Positions 1 through 7,375 of a stretch of DNA of 64,000 nt are shown here, piece after piece (positions within the stretch are counted from its first letter, which is position 1; each line of letters begins with the position of its first letter). A program made the position numbers and the translations under genes. This DNA is from VYFG01 sp965213885 (lineage in GTDB: Bacteria > Pseudomonadota > Gammaproteobacteria > Arenicellales > Poriferihabitantaceae). Under the pieces are notes generated by a model. It had not been told where the DNA came from and did no database searches. It saw nothing but the letters and a program-made list of their open reading frames with translations. The stretch is from NCBI GenBank assembly GCA_965213885.1, contig OZ243919.1:2356001-2420000 (forward strand). Direction: 5' to 3'.

Positions 1-967
1 GTTTGCCATTCAGCCAGTGATCCCCCAACTGCTCGCCGTGATCCGAGGTGAAGATCACCAGGGTATCGTCCCAAAGGCCACGCTCCCCGAGAAAATCGAA
101 CAGCCGGCCAAGGTGTTCGTCCACTTCGTTCATGAGGCCGTAGTAGGACGCCCAGGCATCCTCCAGGCGCCTGAGGTCGCCGCTGTCACCGTACTGCGCG
201 TCCCGGATCATGGCCGCGAGGAAAGGATGCACCGCCGCCTCCCTGGCTTGATCCCCGTGACGGAGGGGGGACCGGATTCCGGCCGGGGGATACAAGGCGT
301 TGTAGGGTTCCGGAGCCACGAACGGCGGATGGGGCCGAAGCAGGGAAAGATGGGTGACCCAGGGCCCGTCGGCGGCATCGATCCATTCCCGGCAGCGGCG
401 GACCAGGTAGGCGGTCTCGTGATCCTCGCCCCGAATGGCCAGGGGGAGAACCCGATCGCCCCCATCCGCCCAGGTCGTACCCGGCGCCCTGGTCCCGTAG
501 AGGTCCCAGGGCTTGCGCGGTATCGTGTAGCCCTGCCGCACCAGGTATTCCACCCAGGGCACCGGCACTTCATCGCGCATCGGCGTATGGGTGCCGATCC
601 CGGGCAGGGGCTCGCTGTAATGGGACAGCCTGGGATCCGAAGGGTCCAGCCCCCCGGGATCCGCCGCGGTATCCGTGTAACCGAACAGGGAGGGATCGTA
701 TCCGATCCTTCTCATCTCCAGCGCCCAGTTGGTCAGACCCCTGGAAACGGGCGTGCCGTTCGCCACGCAGCGGTGATTGAACAGATACATCCCGGTATGC
801 AGGGAGGTGCGGCTGGGCGCACAGGGGGCAGCTTGGGCGAAATGGTTCGTGAAGACGGCCCCTTCCCCGGCCAGCCGGTCAAGGGACGGCGTTTTCACCA
901 CCGGATCATCCAGCAGGGACAGGCAGGGACCCCGCCATTGATCGGCGGTAATGAACAGGACATTCAC
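1..967 (-). CDS. Sulfatase / phosphonate monoester hydrolase family enzyme, 3' end outside window
   Basis: This is an alkaline-phosphatase-superfamily hydrolase cleaving sulfate or phosphonate monoesters. The chosen GTG start gives VNVLFITADQWRGPC, whose ADQWR carries the first metal-binding acidic residue. An in-frame stop at 1001-1003 limits the start. The sequence CAPSR near residue 50 is the C-x-P/A-x-R signature in which the cysteine is converted to formylglycine. FTSDHGEQLGDH close to the window edge is the second metal-binding region. The HPPFV and 'DPSDPRL' stretches resemble phosphonate monoester hydrolases of the Rhizobium type more than classical arylsulfatases, but substrate cannot be decided from sequence. 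About 322 codons are present; the C-terminus lies beyond position 1. No signal peptide is visible, so a cytoplasmic enzyme is likely. Confidence 0.85.
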   Translation of the reverse strand, partial: MNVLFITADQWRGPCLSLLDDPVVKTPSLDRLAGEGAVFTNHFAQAAPCAPSRTSLHTGMYLFNHRCVANGTPVSRGLTNWALEMRRIGYDPSLFGYTDTAADPGGLDPSDPRLSHYSEPLPGIGTHTPMRDEVPVPWVEYLVRQGYTIPRKPWDLYGTRAPGTTWADGGDRVLPLAIRGEDHETAYLVRRCREWIDAADGPWVTHLSLLRPHPPFVAPEPYNALYPPAGIRSPLRHGDQAREAAVHPFLAAMIRDAQYGDSGDLRRLEDAWASYYGLMNEVDEHLGRLFDFLGERGLWDDTLVIFTSDHGEQLGDHWLNGK

Positions 968-1077
968 GGCCGGAAGGAGAACCTGGGATTTACCCGGAGA
1001 CTAGCCGAGAGCCCGGGTTGAAATCAACGCAGTTTCGAGCTGAAAACCGGGCAGTGACCGTACGGACGGGCTCCCGC

Positions 1078-2484
1078 TCAGAATTCGAATTCCATTTCCC
1101 GGAAAATGGTCCCGGCATTCTGCCGCTTGAGCTCGAAATAGGTGTCCAGATGACTGAAGGGGCCCTGATCCACGAGGTAGGCATCCTGCAGGGTGCCACC
1201 GTCCTCGACAAGCGCCCTGATCCTGTCACGCATGTAGACCAGGTAGTCCCGGGTATACCTGGTCACCTCGTCATAGCCGGTCGGCCCGCCGTGCCCCGGG
1301 ATCACGGTGTCCGCGCCGAGGCCCGTGAACGCATCCCAGGTCCGGATCCAGCCGGCAGTATCGGTGTCCTCCATCACCGGCAGCAGCCGCTCGTGGAACG
1401 CGACATCCCCGGCAATCACCAGTTTTTGCCGGGGCAGCCAGACGGAAATGTCGCCCGGGCTGTGGGCGGGGCCGAGATAGAGGGCCTCGATGCGCTCGCC
1501 GCCGAGTTCGATGGCCCATTCATTCTCGAACGTGATATCCGGCAGGGCCAACTCCGTACCGAACGCCTTGTCCCGCCGACCGAGACGCATCCGGTGCAGG
1601 ATTTCATGCCCGTTTTCCTCGATCTCGTGCAGGGTGTCGACGTGGGCCACGATCTTCGCGCCCTGGGCCTTCCAGTAACTCGAGCCGAGCATGGCGTGAC
1701 CCTGGCCGTTTTCCAGGATCACATACTTCACCGGCTGGTCGGTCAGCTTCCTGATTTCCGCATGCAGCGACTCCGCAAGCAGGGCATTGTCGCCGGCATT
1801 GACCACCACCACACCATCACCGGTAATGATGAACGAGAGGTTGTTGTTATGGCCGGAATTCTCGTAGGTGGGCGGTGCGGTGGCGCCAATGGCGGACCAG
1901 ACATTTTCCGTGACCCGGAGCGGGGCACTGTACAGCATTCCGTCCGGGGAGGTGTCCGCGGTCACGGGAAGGCCTGCCTCCGCCCAGGCGGGAAAACCGT
2001 CCTCATAGTTGACGACGTTGGTATAACCCATGTCCATGAGATCCCTGGCCGCAAGCGGACTTCGCAGATTCAGCCCGCAGAAGGTGACGATGGGCGTATG
2101 CCTGTCCGGCACCCGTTCGGGAACCCGGAACTCGAGCCAGCCCCGGCTGACGTTATGCACCCTGGGCGCATCGATGGTGCCGCCTGTCTGGGCGATTTCC
2201 GCCGCCTCGCGCACGTCGATGAACACCAGGTCCGGCACCTCGGCAATCATCCTTTCCAGTTCCTCGGTATCGATATTCCGGATCTCGGTGCTCACCCGTT
2301 CGAGATAACGGTCGCCCTGGATGATTTTCGGGTCGATGTTCTGCGCCATCGCAGGCGGGGCCATCGTCCAGGCGCAGAACAGCGCGGCTGCCGAGGTTAC
2401 CGTGCCAACGCATGACCTGTTCACTCCGATTGGCGGAGAGGTATCCGGCAAATCCAGGTCGGTCACAGCAGGCATGATCACCAT
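1078..2484 (-). CDS. Secreted rhodanese-metallo-beta-lactamase fusion protein with degenerate metal motif
   Basis: The protein has 468 residues: an N-terminal Sec-like signal (hydrophobic stretch ending APPAMAQ near residue 48), a rhodanese domain at about 60-175 with FIDVREAAE and the candidate catalytic Cys136 in TFCGLNLRS, and a metallo-beta-lactamase fold at about 205-440. The fold normally opens its active site with H-x-H-x-D-H; here the aligned segment is NGQGHAMLG (259-267), so the first ligands are N and Q and the usual Asp position holds His. The later ligands look intact: His341 in GPAHSPGD, Asp360 in IAGDVAFH and His398 in IPGHGG. Similar periplasmic hydrolases occur in sulfur and quinoprotein pathways, but the reaction here is unknown. 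The start could also be GTG at about 2424 just before the signal peptide. An FNR/ANR-like site lies upstream. Confidence 0.8.
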   Translation of the reverse strand: MVIMPAVTDLDLPDTSPPIGVNRSCVGTVTSAAALFCAWTMAPPAMAQNIDPKIIQGDRYLERVSTEIRNIDTEELERMIAEVPDLVFIDVREAAEIAQTGGTIDAPRVHNVSRGWLEFRVPERVPDRHTPIVTFCGLNLRSPLAARDLMDMGYTNVVNYEDGFPAWAEAGLPVTADTSPDGMLYSAPLRVTENVWSAIGATAPPTYENSGHNNNLSFIITGDGVVVVNAGDNALLAESLHAEIRKLTDQPVKYVILENGQGHAMLGSSYWKAQGAKIVAHVDTLHEIEENGHEILHRMRLGRRDKAFGTELALPDITFENEWAIELGGERIEALYLGPAHSPGDISVWLPRQKLVIAGDVAFHERLLPVMEDTDTAGWIRTWDAFTGLGADTVIPGHGGPTGYDEVTRYTRDYLVYMRDRIRALVEDGGTLQDAYLVDQGPFSHLDTYFELKRQNAGTIFREMEFEF

Positions 2485-2629
2485 GTGAGAATATCTTTAC
2501 GGCTCCCCGGCATGCTGTGGCTGACAGAACCCGGCCGGGTGATAGGGCGGACCCGAACACCGAATCCAGCCTGTACTGGGGAAGGTCTGATCAATGCAGC
2601 TACGCGCAAAACCGTTGGCTTATAACTCA

Positions 2630-2643
2630 TTGATTAATATCAA
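2630..2643. promoter_or_regulatory. FNR/ANR-type operator, exact consensus
   Basis: TTGAT-TAAT-ATCAA reads as a perfect inverted repeat with a 4-nt spacer, identical to the FNR/ANR consensus TTGAT-N4-ATCAA. Its centre is about 152 bp upstream of the annotated start of the minus-strand rhodanese-lactamase gene, within an AT-rich gene-free stretch (2485-2746). A TATAAG hexamer on the minus strand (2619-2624) sits close to the box, which would place the box over the core promoter rather than at the activating -41.5 position. Activation or repression therefore cannot be told from sequence alone. Confidence 0.55.
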
Positions 2644-2746
2644 TACAGAATTTTCATGAACCGCGATTTCACACTATATCAGAAATTCCTTAAATAGTGC
2701 TTGAAGTAGTGAAGCCGAGTCAAGGAGCAACAGCAGGAATCACTCT

Positions 2747-3222
2747 TTACTGCCTTTTTGTGTGCACCAACCTTGCGCACTCCAGGCAGACAGTTGTTCG
2801 GTAAAATAAATTAATGTCTTGTTCCTGGGTTGCCTGAACCACGGTACGTGCCTGCCTCATTGGCATAAATTTGCGCGACGGGTTGCTGGGGAACGGCGTG
2901 AGGCCAAAGCCTTCATACCATGCACTTCGACGGTCAAGGTCCGCCTTGCCGCCATCACTGACAACATCGAGAATGATTGCGTGGCATCCCGCCAGTTCGG
3001 AAATATTGTTCGCTTTCCTGAATACATGGTCACCCAGTATCCGTTCACTGCTCTCATCGACGACAACGTAGACGTGGGTCATGTCGTTCTTCTGCTGTTT
3101 CCTGGGGGAAAATCTGAGGTGGTTGTGCAGACGGACGACGCCGAAATCAAAATCGGCTCGAACATGCCGCGCCGGATTGAAGGCCTCGATACTGACAGAG
3201 GCTTGTTCAGTCGATATGCACC
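2747..3222 (-). pseudogene. Decayed GNAT (TacT-like) toxin, internal deletion
   Basis: The reading frame keeps both ends of a tRNA-acetylating GNAT toxin. The N-terminal part is EAFNPARHVRADFDFG with the RKQQKNDMTHVYVVVDES strand. The C-terminal part contains GCHAIILDVVSDGG and SAWYEGFGLTPFPSNPSR. Between ERILG and ISELAGCH the central block of roughly 50-60 residues is missing, including the acetyl-CoA-binding R/Q-x-x-G-x-G/A motif. No ATG, GTG or TTG start occurs at the expected junction with the antitoxin stop. Both defects argue that no active acetyltransferase is made. It directly follows the RHH antitoxin remnant (3207-3505), the usual gene order for such pairs. Confidence 0.7.
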
Positions 3223-3505
3223 ACGCGTGCTCCGTAGTCTCGAGCCGCTTCCAGAGCGCGCCTTGTGGGAGCTGGCGGGGAGTCAAGGGCGGCGGCGAAG
3301 GCCTTGGCATCCTCCAGAGTGAGCGTATGCCGGGATTGCAGTTCGAGGATACGTGTTGCCTCACGCTCGATCACGGCACGGAGGAATGCGGATTTGTCCA
3401 TGGACAACGCAAGTGCGACGCGTTCGATCAGACCGGCCAACCGGTCATCGTGACGTATCTGGGTTGTCCTGGTCTGCTTAGCTGGGAGGTATCGAAATCC
3501 AGCAT
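3207..3505 (-). pseudogene. Frameshifted RHH / DUF1778-type antitoxin
   Basis: The frame ending at 3207 encodes a typical DUF1778 antitoxin body: IERVALALSMDKSAFLRAV, REATRILE and LTLEDAKAFAAALDSPPAP. That frame has no ATG: only a TTG at 3440 lies inside the ribbon-helix-helix part. A well-placed ATG at 3505, preceded by GGAGG-like sequence, begins MLDFDTSQLS in a neighbouring frame that stops after 25 codons. The conserved beta-strand RTTQIRHDD is open in the antitoxin frame just upstream of the TTG, so a one-base slip near 3478 would join MLDFDTSQL to it. The gene therefore looks frameshifted. If TTG were used, the product would lack its DNA-binding strand. It pairs with the deleted GNAT toxin downstream. 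Confidence 0.65.
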
Positions 3506-3964
3506 GATGACCTCCATGAGTGGAAATAGAATGTAATGCATTATGTTTTATTCATTACACGTCAACGCCAACTGGCGATGGAGAACTGCGGCAGGCATCG
3601 GTGGACCATGGATCCTCACAACGAAACCGGCTTCACCCCAACTGTGAGAACGGCACAGCTTGCGGAATAACACCCCGTTCCAGGGGCGGACAGGACCCGT
3701 GCCGGTTTGCCGAACCTTCAAGATCTTGCACCATCTTCTGCGACTCGAGGATTGGCAAGAAGCAACTGATTGAATAGATTGAGCCCGACCACCAAGAGGG
3801 GCATCGTTGATCCCCTGATGCTCTCCGATGACTGACAGGCCCATGCATGAATGATCCTGCAGACAAACTCATCCACGGGTGCGGGGCGCCTGATCGTCAA
3901 ATGACTTGATATTGTAAGTGTTTCATATAATACTAGAACACTTATTAAATATTTTGGAACATAC
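3506..3964. other. Gene-free stretch between two toxin-antitoxin loci
   Basis: No reading frame here resembles a known protein, and the open frames lack coding character. The last 60 bases before 3965 are AT-rich and probably hold the promoter of the DUF7662-vapC operon (for example TATAAT-like ATATAAT at about 3924-3930). The composition is lower in G+C than the flanking core genes, as expected for a transferred toxin-antitoxin segment. Confidence 0.4.
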
Positions 3965-4387
3965 TTGAGCATTCATTCTAAATACAACCCCCTGGAAGAA
4001 CACCTTAAATCCGTGGGATTCAAGGAAATCCGGATGACATTCGAGGAAATTGAAGCGGTCATCGGAACCCGTCTCCCTCCTTCGGCCCGGAAGCACCGAC
4101 CCTGGTGGAGCAATAACCCATCAAACAGCGTTATGACCCGATCCTGGCTTGCTGCGGGTTACAAGACATCCCGGGTTGATATCTCAAATGAGCATCTTGT
4201 TTTTGTCAAAGGCGACTCACGAGGCTTCCTCGACACTTCGTCCCGGGTTCCTGAAAATGATTCAGGCAAACATCCTGTATTTGGCTGCTTGGCCGGTACC
4301 GTAACCTTCGCCGAAGATGTCGACCTGACGAGCCCGGCCATGCCGGAATGGGCAAATATGGTTCACCAGGATCTTTGCCATGAGTGA
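3965..4387 (+). CDS. Putative VapC antitoxin: DUF7662-like domain plus Phd-like tail
   Basis: This 140-residue protein begins at TTG with GGA 8-10 bases upstream; no ATG fits. Residues 6-82 match the family I know as DUF7662: SKYNPLEEHL, then TFEEIEAVIG, LPPSARKHRPWWSN, and a WLAAGY...VDI segment. This domain is otherwise found alone or in small defence-like or DNA-related proteins. Residues 106-136 (FGCLAGTVTFAEDVDL, SPAMPEWANM) resemble the toxin-wrapping C-terminus of Phd/AbrB-type antitoxins, which commonly read G-x-x-x-G-x-x-x...D-x-x-x-P...W. The stop overlaps the vapC start by 8 bases, the normal antitoxin-toxin arrangement. I infer that the DUF7662-like part replaces the usual Phd or AbrB DNA-binding domain. 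The antitoxin role is inference from position and tail. Confidence 0.65.
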   Translation: MSIHSKYNPLEEHLKSVGFKEIRMTFEEIEAVIGTRLPPSARKHRPWWSNNPSNSVMTRSWLAAGYKTSRVDISNEHLVFVKGDSRGFLDTSSRVPENDSGKHPVFGCLAGTVTFAEDVDLTSPAMPEWANMVHQDLCHE

Positions 4388-4793
4388 CATGCTTCTGGAT
4401 ACATGTGCTGTGATCTGGACGGGAAACGGTGACCCCCTTGATGCGGATGCAATGACCCAACTCAACACAGTCCACAAAGATGGGCGCCGAGTATATGTCT
4501 CACCGTTCTCAGCGTGGGAGCTGGGCCTGCTTGTCTCCCGTGGAAAGCTGCGCATGGAGCGTCCTGTGGCGAACTGGTTCGAAGACTATGTCATCAAAAG
4601 CAGGGTCGCTCTTGCCGAGATTTCCTCGCGCATCCTTGCAAAATCGTCGTTCCTGCCGGGAACCCCACCAACGGACCCGGCTGATCGGATCATCATTGCC
4701 ACTGCACGTGCAATGAACCTCTGTATTGTCACCCGAGACCGCCGGATATTGGATTACGCCCGCGAGGGTCATGTCAGGGCGCTTCGTTGTTGA
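4380..4793 (+). CDS. vapC: VapC-family PIN-domain ribonuclease toxin
   Basis: A 137-residue PIN domain. The acidic active-site residues are all present: Asp7 in LLDTCAVIW, Glu47 in SAWELGLL, Asp102 in DPADRIIIATAR and Asp120 in VTRDRRILDY. VapC toxins are Mg-dependent endoribonucleases that cleave tRNA or rRNA and are held inactive by a co-transcribed antitoxin. The subgroup with SAWE-x-G-x-L...G-x-L and PADR usually pairs with Phd-like antitoxins, in keeping with the Phd-like tail encoded just upstream, with which this gene overlaps by 8 bases. The gene appears intact, unlike the neighbouring GNAT locus. Confidence 0.9.
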   Translation: MSDMLLDTCAVIWTGNGDPLDADAMTQLNTVHKDGRRVYVSPFSAWELGLLVSRGKLRMERPVANWFEDYVIKSRVALAEISSRILAKSSFLPGTPPTDPADRIIIATARAMNLCIVTRDRRILDYAREGHVRALRC

Positions 4794-4864
4794 TCGGATG
4801 CCGTCGTAATTTCTCCGGTTGACCGCGCCGCCGACTGGGACGGGGGGTCTCCGGTGCATTACCG

Positions 4865-5317
4865 CTATTGCATCATGCCGGGCGGCGCCGAAACCGTCTT
4901 GCCGTGTATCTGCCGGGTCAGGGGCGGCGTGGCATGGTGCAGCACCATCCGCCATCCGCCGGGCTGTTTCCGGTAGGCATTGACCGCCTGCACCACAACC
5001 ACCCCCCGTTCCGTCACCGATGCGAGCGTCTCCCGGACCACGTGGGTGGACAGGTCATCGGATGCCTGGATGAGGACTGTCTCGTAACGGAGGTCCGGGG
5101 ACGTCCCGGAGTCGAGAATCCTGGCCCAGCTCTCCAGCACCGCCTTCCTGCCGGCAAGCAGGGGTCCGCCCGGGTGGATGCAGGCGACCGCGTCCGCCGC
5201 CCATACCCGGCTCATCTCACCGAGGTTCAGGTTGGCGAATGCCCTGTAGAAGGCGCGCTCGGCCTCCTCGGCGGTCGGAAAGCCGGTGTCATCATGGGTG
5301 CTTTTCATGCGTCCCAT
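4865..5317 (-). CDS. NTF2-like (SnoaL/DUF4440-type) protein
   Basis: This protein has 150 residues with the cone-shaped NTF2-like fold signature of the YybH/SnoaL-like group. An N-terminal helix (AEEAERAFYRAFANLNLGEMSRVWA) is followed by DAVACIHPGG, then GRKAVLESWARIL, and a strand-rich C-terminal half with WRMVLHHATP. Proteins of this type act as small hydrolases, isomerases or ligand-binding subunits; nothing here fixes a substrate. A second in-frame ATG at 5308 (MKSTHDD) has GGGA just upstream and may be the true start. It lies downstream of the amt operon terminator and is probably transcribed separately. Confidence 0.7.
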   Translation of the reverse strand: MGRMKSTHDDTGFPTAEEAERAFYRAFANLNLGEMSRVWAADAVACIHPGGPLLAGRKAVLESWARILDSGTSPDLRYETVLIQASDDLSTHVVRETLASVTERGVVVVQAVNAYRKQPGGWRMVLHHATPPLTRQIHGKTVSAPPGMMQ

Positions 5318-5424
5318 ATTAACAGGTCAGCCACTGCCCCCGAAGTAGTCCGCCCCCTGAGGGGTCCCCGCCCGCCAGTTGCCGGGGTACTGCCGAGCTG
5401 GCCGCTCACGCCCCCCGGACTGCG

Positions 5425-5454
5425 AAAAAAACCCCGGACGGAGCCGGGGTTTTC
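5425..5454 (-). terminator. Rho-independent terminator of the amt operon
   Basis: The stem CCCCGG/CCGGGG (5432-5437 with 5444-5449) has a 6-nt loop and is flanked by A and T runs. Read on the minus strand it is followed by seven Ts, the classical intrinsic terminator. The A/T flanks on both sides make it potentially bidirectional. It sits 19 bases after the small membrane-protein gene that ends the amt operon. Confidence 0.85.
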
Positions 5455-5472
5455 GTTGCGCCGAACAGATCG

Positions 5473-5664
5473 CTAGCCGCGATAGTTCTTGCTGAAATGG
5501 CTCTTGGCCTTTTCGTGATGTTCCTTTTCAGCACTGATCTGCAGGACATGCCAGACGATCCAGAGGATCAGTCCGATGATCACCCACATCACTTCGCTGC
5601 CGACGAAAGGATAGATCGGTCCGATTTCGGCAAGGTTTTTCCAGGCTTCAATTCCAGTAGACAT
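5473..5664 (-). CDS. Small single-span membrane protein co-transcribed with amt
   Basis: A 63-residue protein with one clear membrane helix (about residues 24-44, rich in V, I, L and W) and a charged C-terminus with a HEKAKSHF stretch. The start ATG has a strong ribosome-binding site (GGAGG, 6 bases upstream). It begins only 16 bases after the amt stop and ends at a strong terminator, so the two genes form a closed two-gene operon. I do not recognise a family. Position suggests an accessory or regulatory subunit of the ammonium transporter, which is inference. Confidence 0.75.
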   Translation of the reverse strand: MSTGIEAWKNLAEIGPIYPFVGSEVMWVIIGLILWIVWHVLQISAEKEHHEKAKSHFSKNYRG

Positions 5665-5680
5665 TGTTTCCTCCGGTCAG

Positions 5681-7042
5681 TCAGTTAAGGGTTTTGGCCA
5701 CATCGGCCTCGGCCTGTTGCATCTCCTCCGCCTCGGAGTCGTAGATCTCGTGCTCGAGGCTGTCCAGACCCACGATTTCCACCTCCGGCGGTATCCGCAG
5801 CATTCCCATGCCGTGCAGGATCTTGGCAATGACCCAGCCCGGCAGGAAACCCAGAAGGCCGAACATGATCAACGCACCGACGAACTGCCCTAGGGGATTG
5901 ATGGTGGCATAGCCCTCGTAGGGAGAGGACGGATAGCCCCACAGCACGAAACCACAGATGACAAGACCCACAAAGCCAGCGTACCCGTGTACGGCCACCG
6001 CGCCCACGGCATCGTCGATCTTGAACTTGCGTTCCACCCAGTAATGCATCTTGTAGGCGCAGACCACGCCGATCACGGCAATGATCGTGGCCTGGAGCGG
6101 GTGGTACAGATCATTGCCCGCCGAGGCGGTGATGATGCCGGCAAGGCCGGATGAATAGGTCCAGAACGCATCGCCCTTGGAAACCCAGTAGCCCGCCAGC
6201 AGGCCGCCGGCCAGGGACATCAGGAAGTTGAAGGTGATGCCGCTCAGGGTTGTGGGACCAAGGTAGATGTTGGTGGCGGTGAAGAATACCGCGTCGTCGC
6301 CCACCTCGGCGCCCATGTCGATGATCGGCACGTTACAGGCCACGTAGAACCCCCAGAACCCGGTATAGATCAGGAAGAGCCCGACGGTGACCAGCCAGGG
6401 GTTGCGCGGATTGATGTTGCGCGCCGTGCCGTCGGCACGGAACCGGCCGATGCGGGGACCCAGCACGAACAGGATGCCGAGGGCGAATCCACCCGCAATG
6501 GCATGAATGACGCCGGATGCGTAGGCATCGTGGTAGCCGAGCTTCTGCACCATCCAGCCGGCGTAGTGCCAGCCCCAGGCTGCATCGATGATCCAGAAGA
6601 AGGAACCGATGGCCACTGCCAGAATCCAGAACGCAGCGTTGGTGATGCGCTCGATGACGGCACCGGACACGATGGAGGCCGCCGTCCAGGAGAACAGCAG
6701 GAAGGCCGCCCAGAAGACGCCGGTGATCCGGTCACCCAGGTGGGGTCCCATGGTTTCCGCCCAGGGCGCGTTGGGGGCGCCGGCCTCCCATTCCACGCCG
6801 CCGGTGATCCCCGGCCCGTTGGGCCAGCCCCAGTAGATCCACCAGCCGAACAGGAAGAACGTGATGGTCACCAGCGGCACCAGCATGGTGTTCTTCATCA
6901 GGGTGTGCAGGTGATTCTTGCGCCGGGAGACACCGACCTCGTACATGCAGAACCCGACGTGTATCAAAAACATCAACGGTATGGTTACCCAGTAGTAGAA
7001 CTCGGTAAATATCGTCACAAGCGAACTCAGTTCGTTATCCAC
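5681..7042 (-). CDS. amt: Ammonium transporter, Amt/MEP/Rh family
   Basis: A 453-residue inner-membrane channel with about eleven helices. The conserved pore histidines are present as His180 in GVIHAIAGGF and His352 in AVAVHGYAGF, equivalent to the twin-His of E. coli AmtB. The pore entrance region carries DAAWGWHYAGW. The C-terminal tail (about 400-453) is cytoplasmic and acidic, ending EEMQQAEADVAKTLN. Translation starts at GTG with a near-perfect AGGAGG 5 bases upstream. No glnK gene accompanies it, unlike the usual glnK-amtB pair; a small membrane protein follows instead. Nitrogen regulation is likely, but I could not find a convincing sigma-54 promoter in the AT-rich leader. Confidence 0.95.
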   Translation of the reverse strand: MDNELSSLVTIFTEFYYWVTIPLMFLIHVGFCMYEVGVSRRKNHLHTLMKNTMLVPLVTITFFLFGWWIYWGWPNGPGITGGVEWEAGAPNAPWAETMGPHLGDRITGVFWAAFLLFSWTAASIVSGAVIERITNAAFWILAVAIGSFFWIIDAAWGWHYAGWMVQKLGYHDAYASGVIHAIAGGFALGILFVLGPRIGRFRADGTARNINPRNPWLVTVGLFLIYTGFWGFYVACNVPIIDMGAEVGDDAVFFTATNIYLGPTTLSGITFNFLMSLAGGLLAGYWVSKGDAFWTYSSGLAGIITASAGNDLYHPLQATIIAVIGVVCAYKMHYWVERKFKIDDAVGAVAVHGYAGFVGLVICGFVLWGYPSSPYEGYATINPLGQFVGALIMFGLLGFLPGWVIAKILHGMGMLRIPPEVEIVGLDSLEHEIYDSEAEEMQQAEADVAKTLN

Positions 7043-7315
7043 GGTATCCTCCTAAGTGATTAATATTGAATTGATTTATTATGGATTCGCGAAGGCCAGG
7101 TGGGACTTCGGCCGTCACAGCAAAATGCTTCGACCGATGCAGGGGAAAATGGCGTTCAACCACATAAAGACACTATCACACGACACGCAATTCAATTGAC
7201 CGTCCGCAATCACCGCCACGGGGCCGGCAGCCGACAGGTCTAGGGCATACCGACTATAAGGATCATAGTCCAATTACCGGAACCGTGCCAGTACCAAAGG
7301 AGCACCACTCCATGG

Positions 7316-7343
7316 CTGACGCCGTCCGGTTGTCGGGTATAAT
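7316..7343 (+). promoter_or_regulatory. Sigma-70-like promoter for the cytochrome gene
   Basis: CTGACG (7316-7321) and a consensus TATAAT (7338-7343) are separated by 16 bases and lie 33 bases before the cytochrome start. This is the only recognisable signal in the 333-base amt-cytochrome gap (7043-7375). The amt side of that gap is AT-rich (ATTAATATTGAATTGATTTATTA region) and must hold the divergent amt promoter, for which I see no clear consensus. Confidence 0.45.
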
Positions 7344-7375
7344 TCCCGGCCTCCGATCCCTGACCTGCATACCCC

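Noticed and set aside
17..2415. Two long plus-strand frames over the first 2.4 kb
   Set aside because: They mirror the sulfatase and the rhodanese-lactamase, whose catalytic motifs are on the minus strand.
3520..3872. Open frames of 79-98 codons between the two toxin-antitoxin loci
   Set aside because: None has a ribosome-binding site, protein-like composition or recognisable similarity.
7043..7200. Sigma-54 promoter or FNR box upstream of amt
   Set aside because: The AT-rich leader has TTGATT-like pieces but no GG-N10-GC pair with the right flanks and no complete TTGAT-N4-ATCAA.
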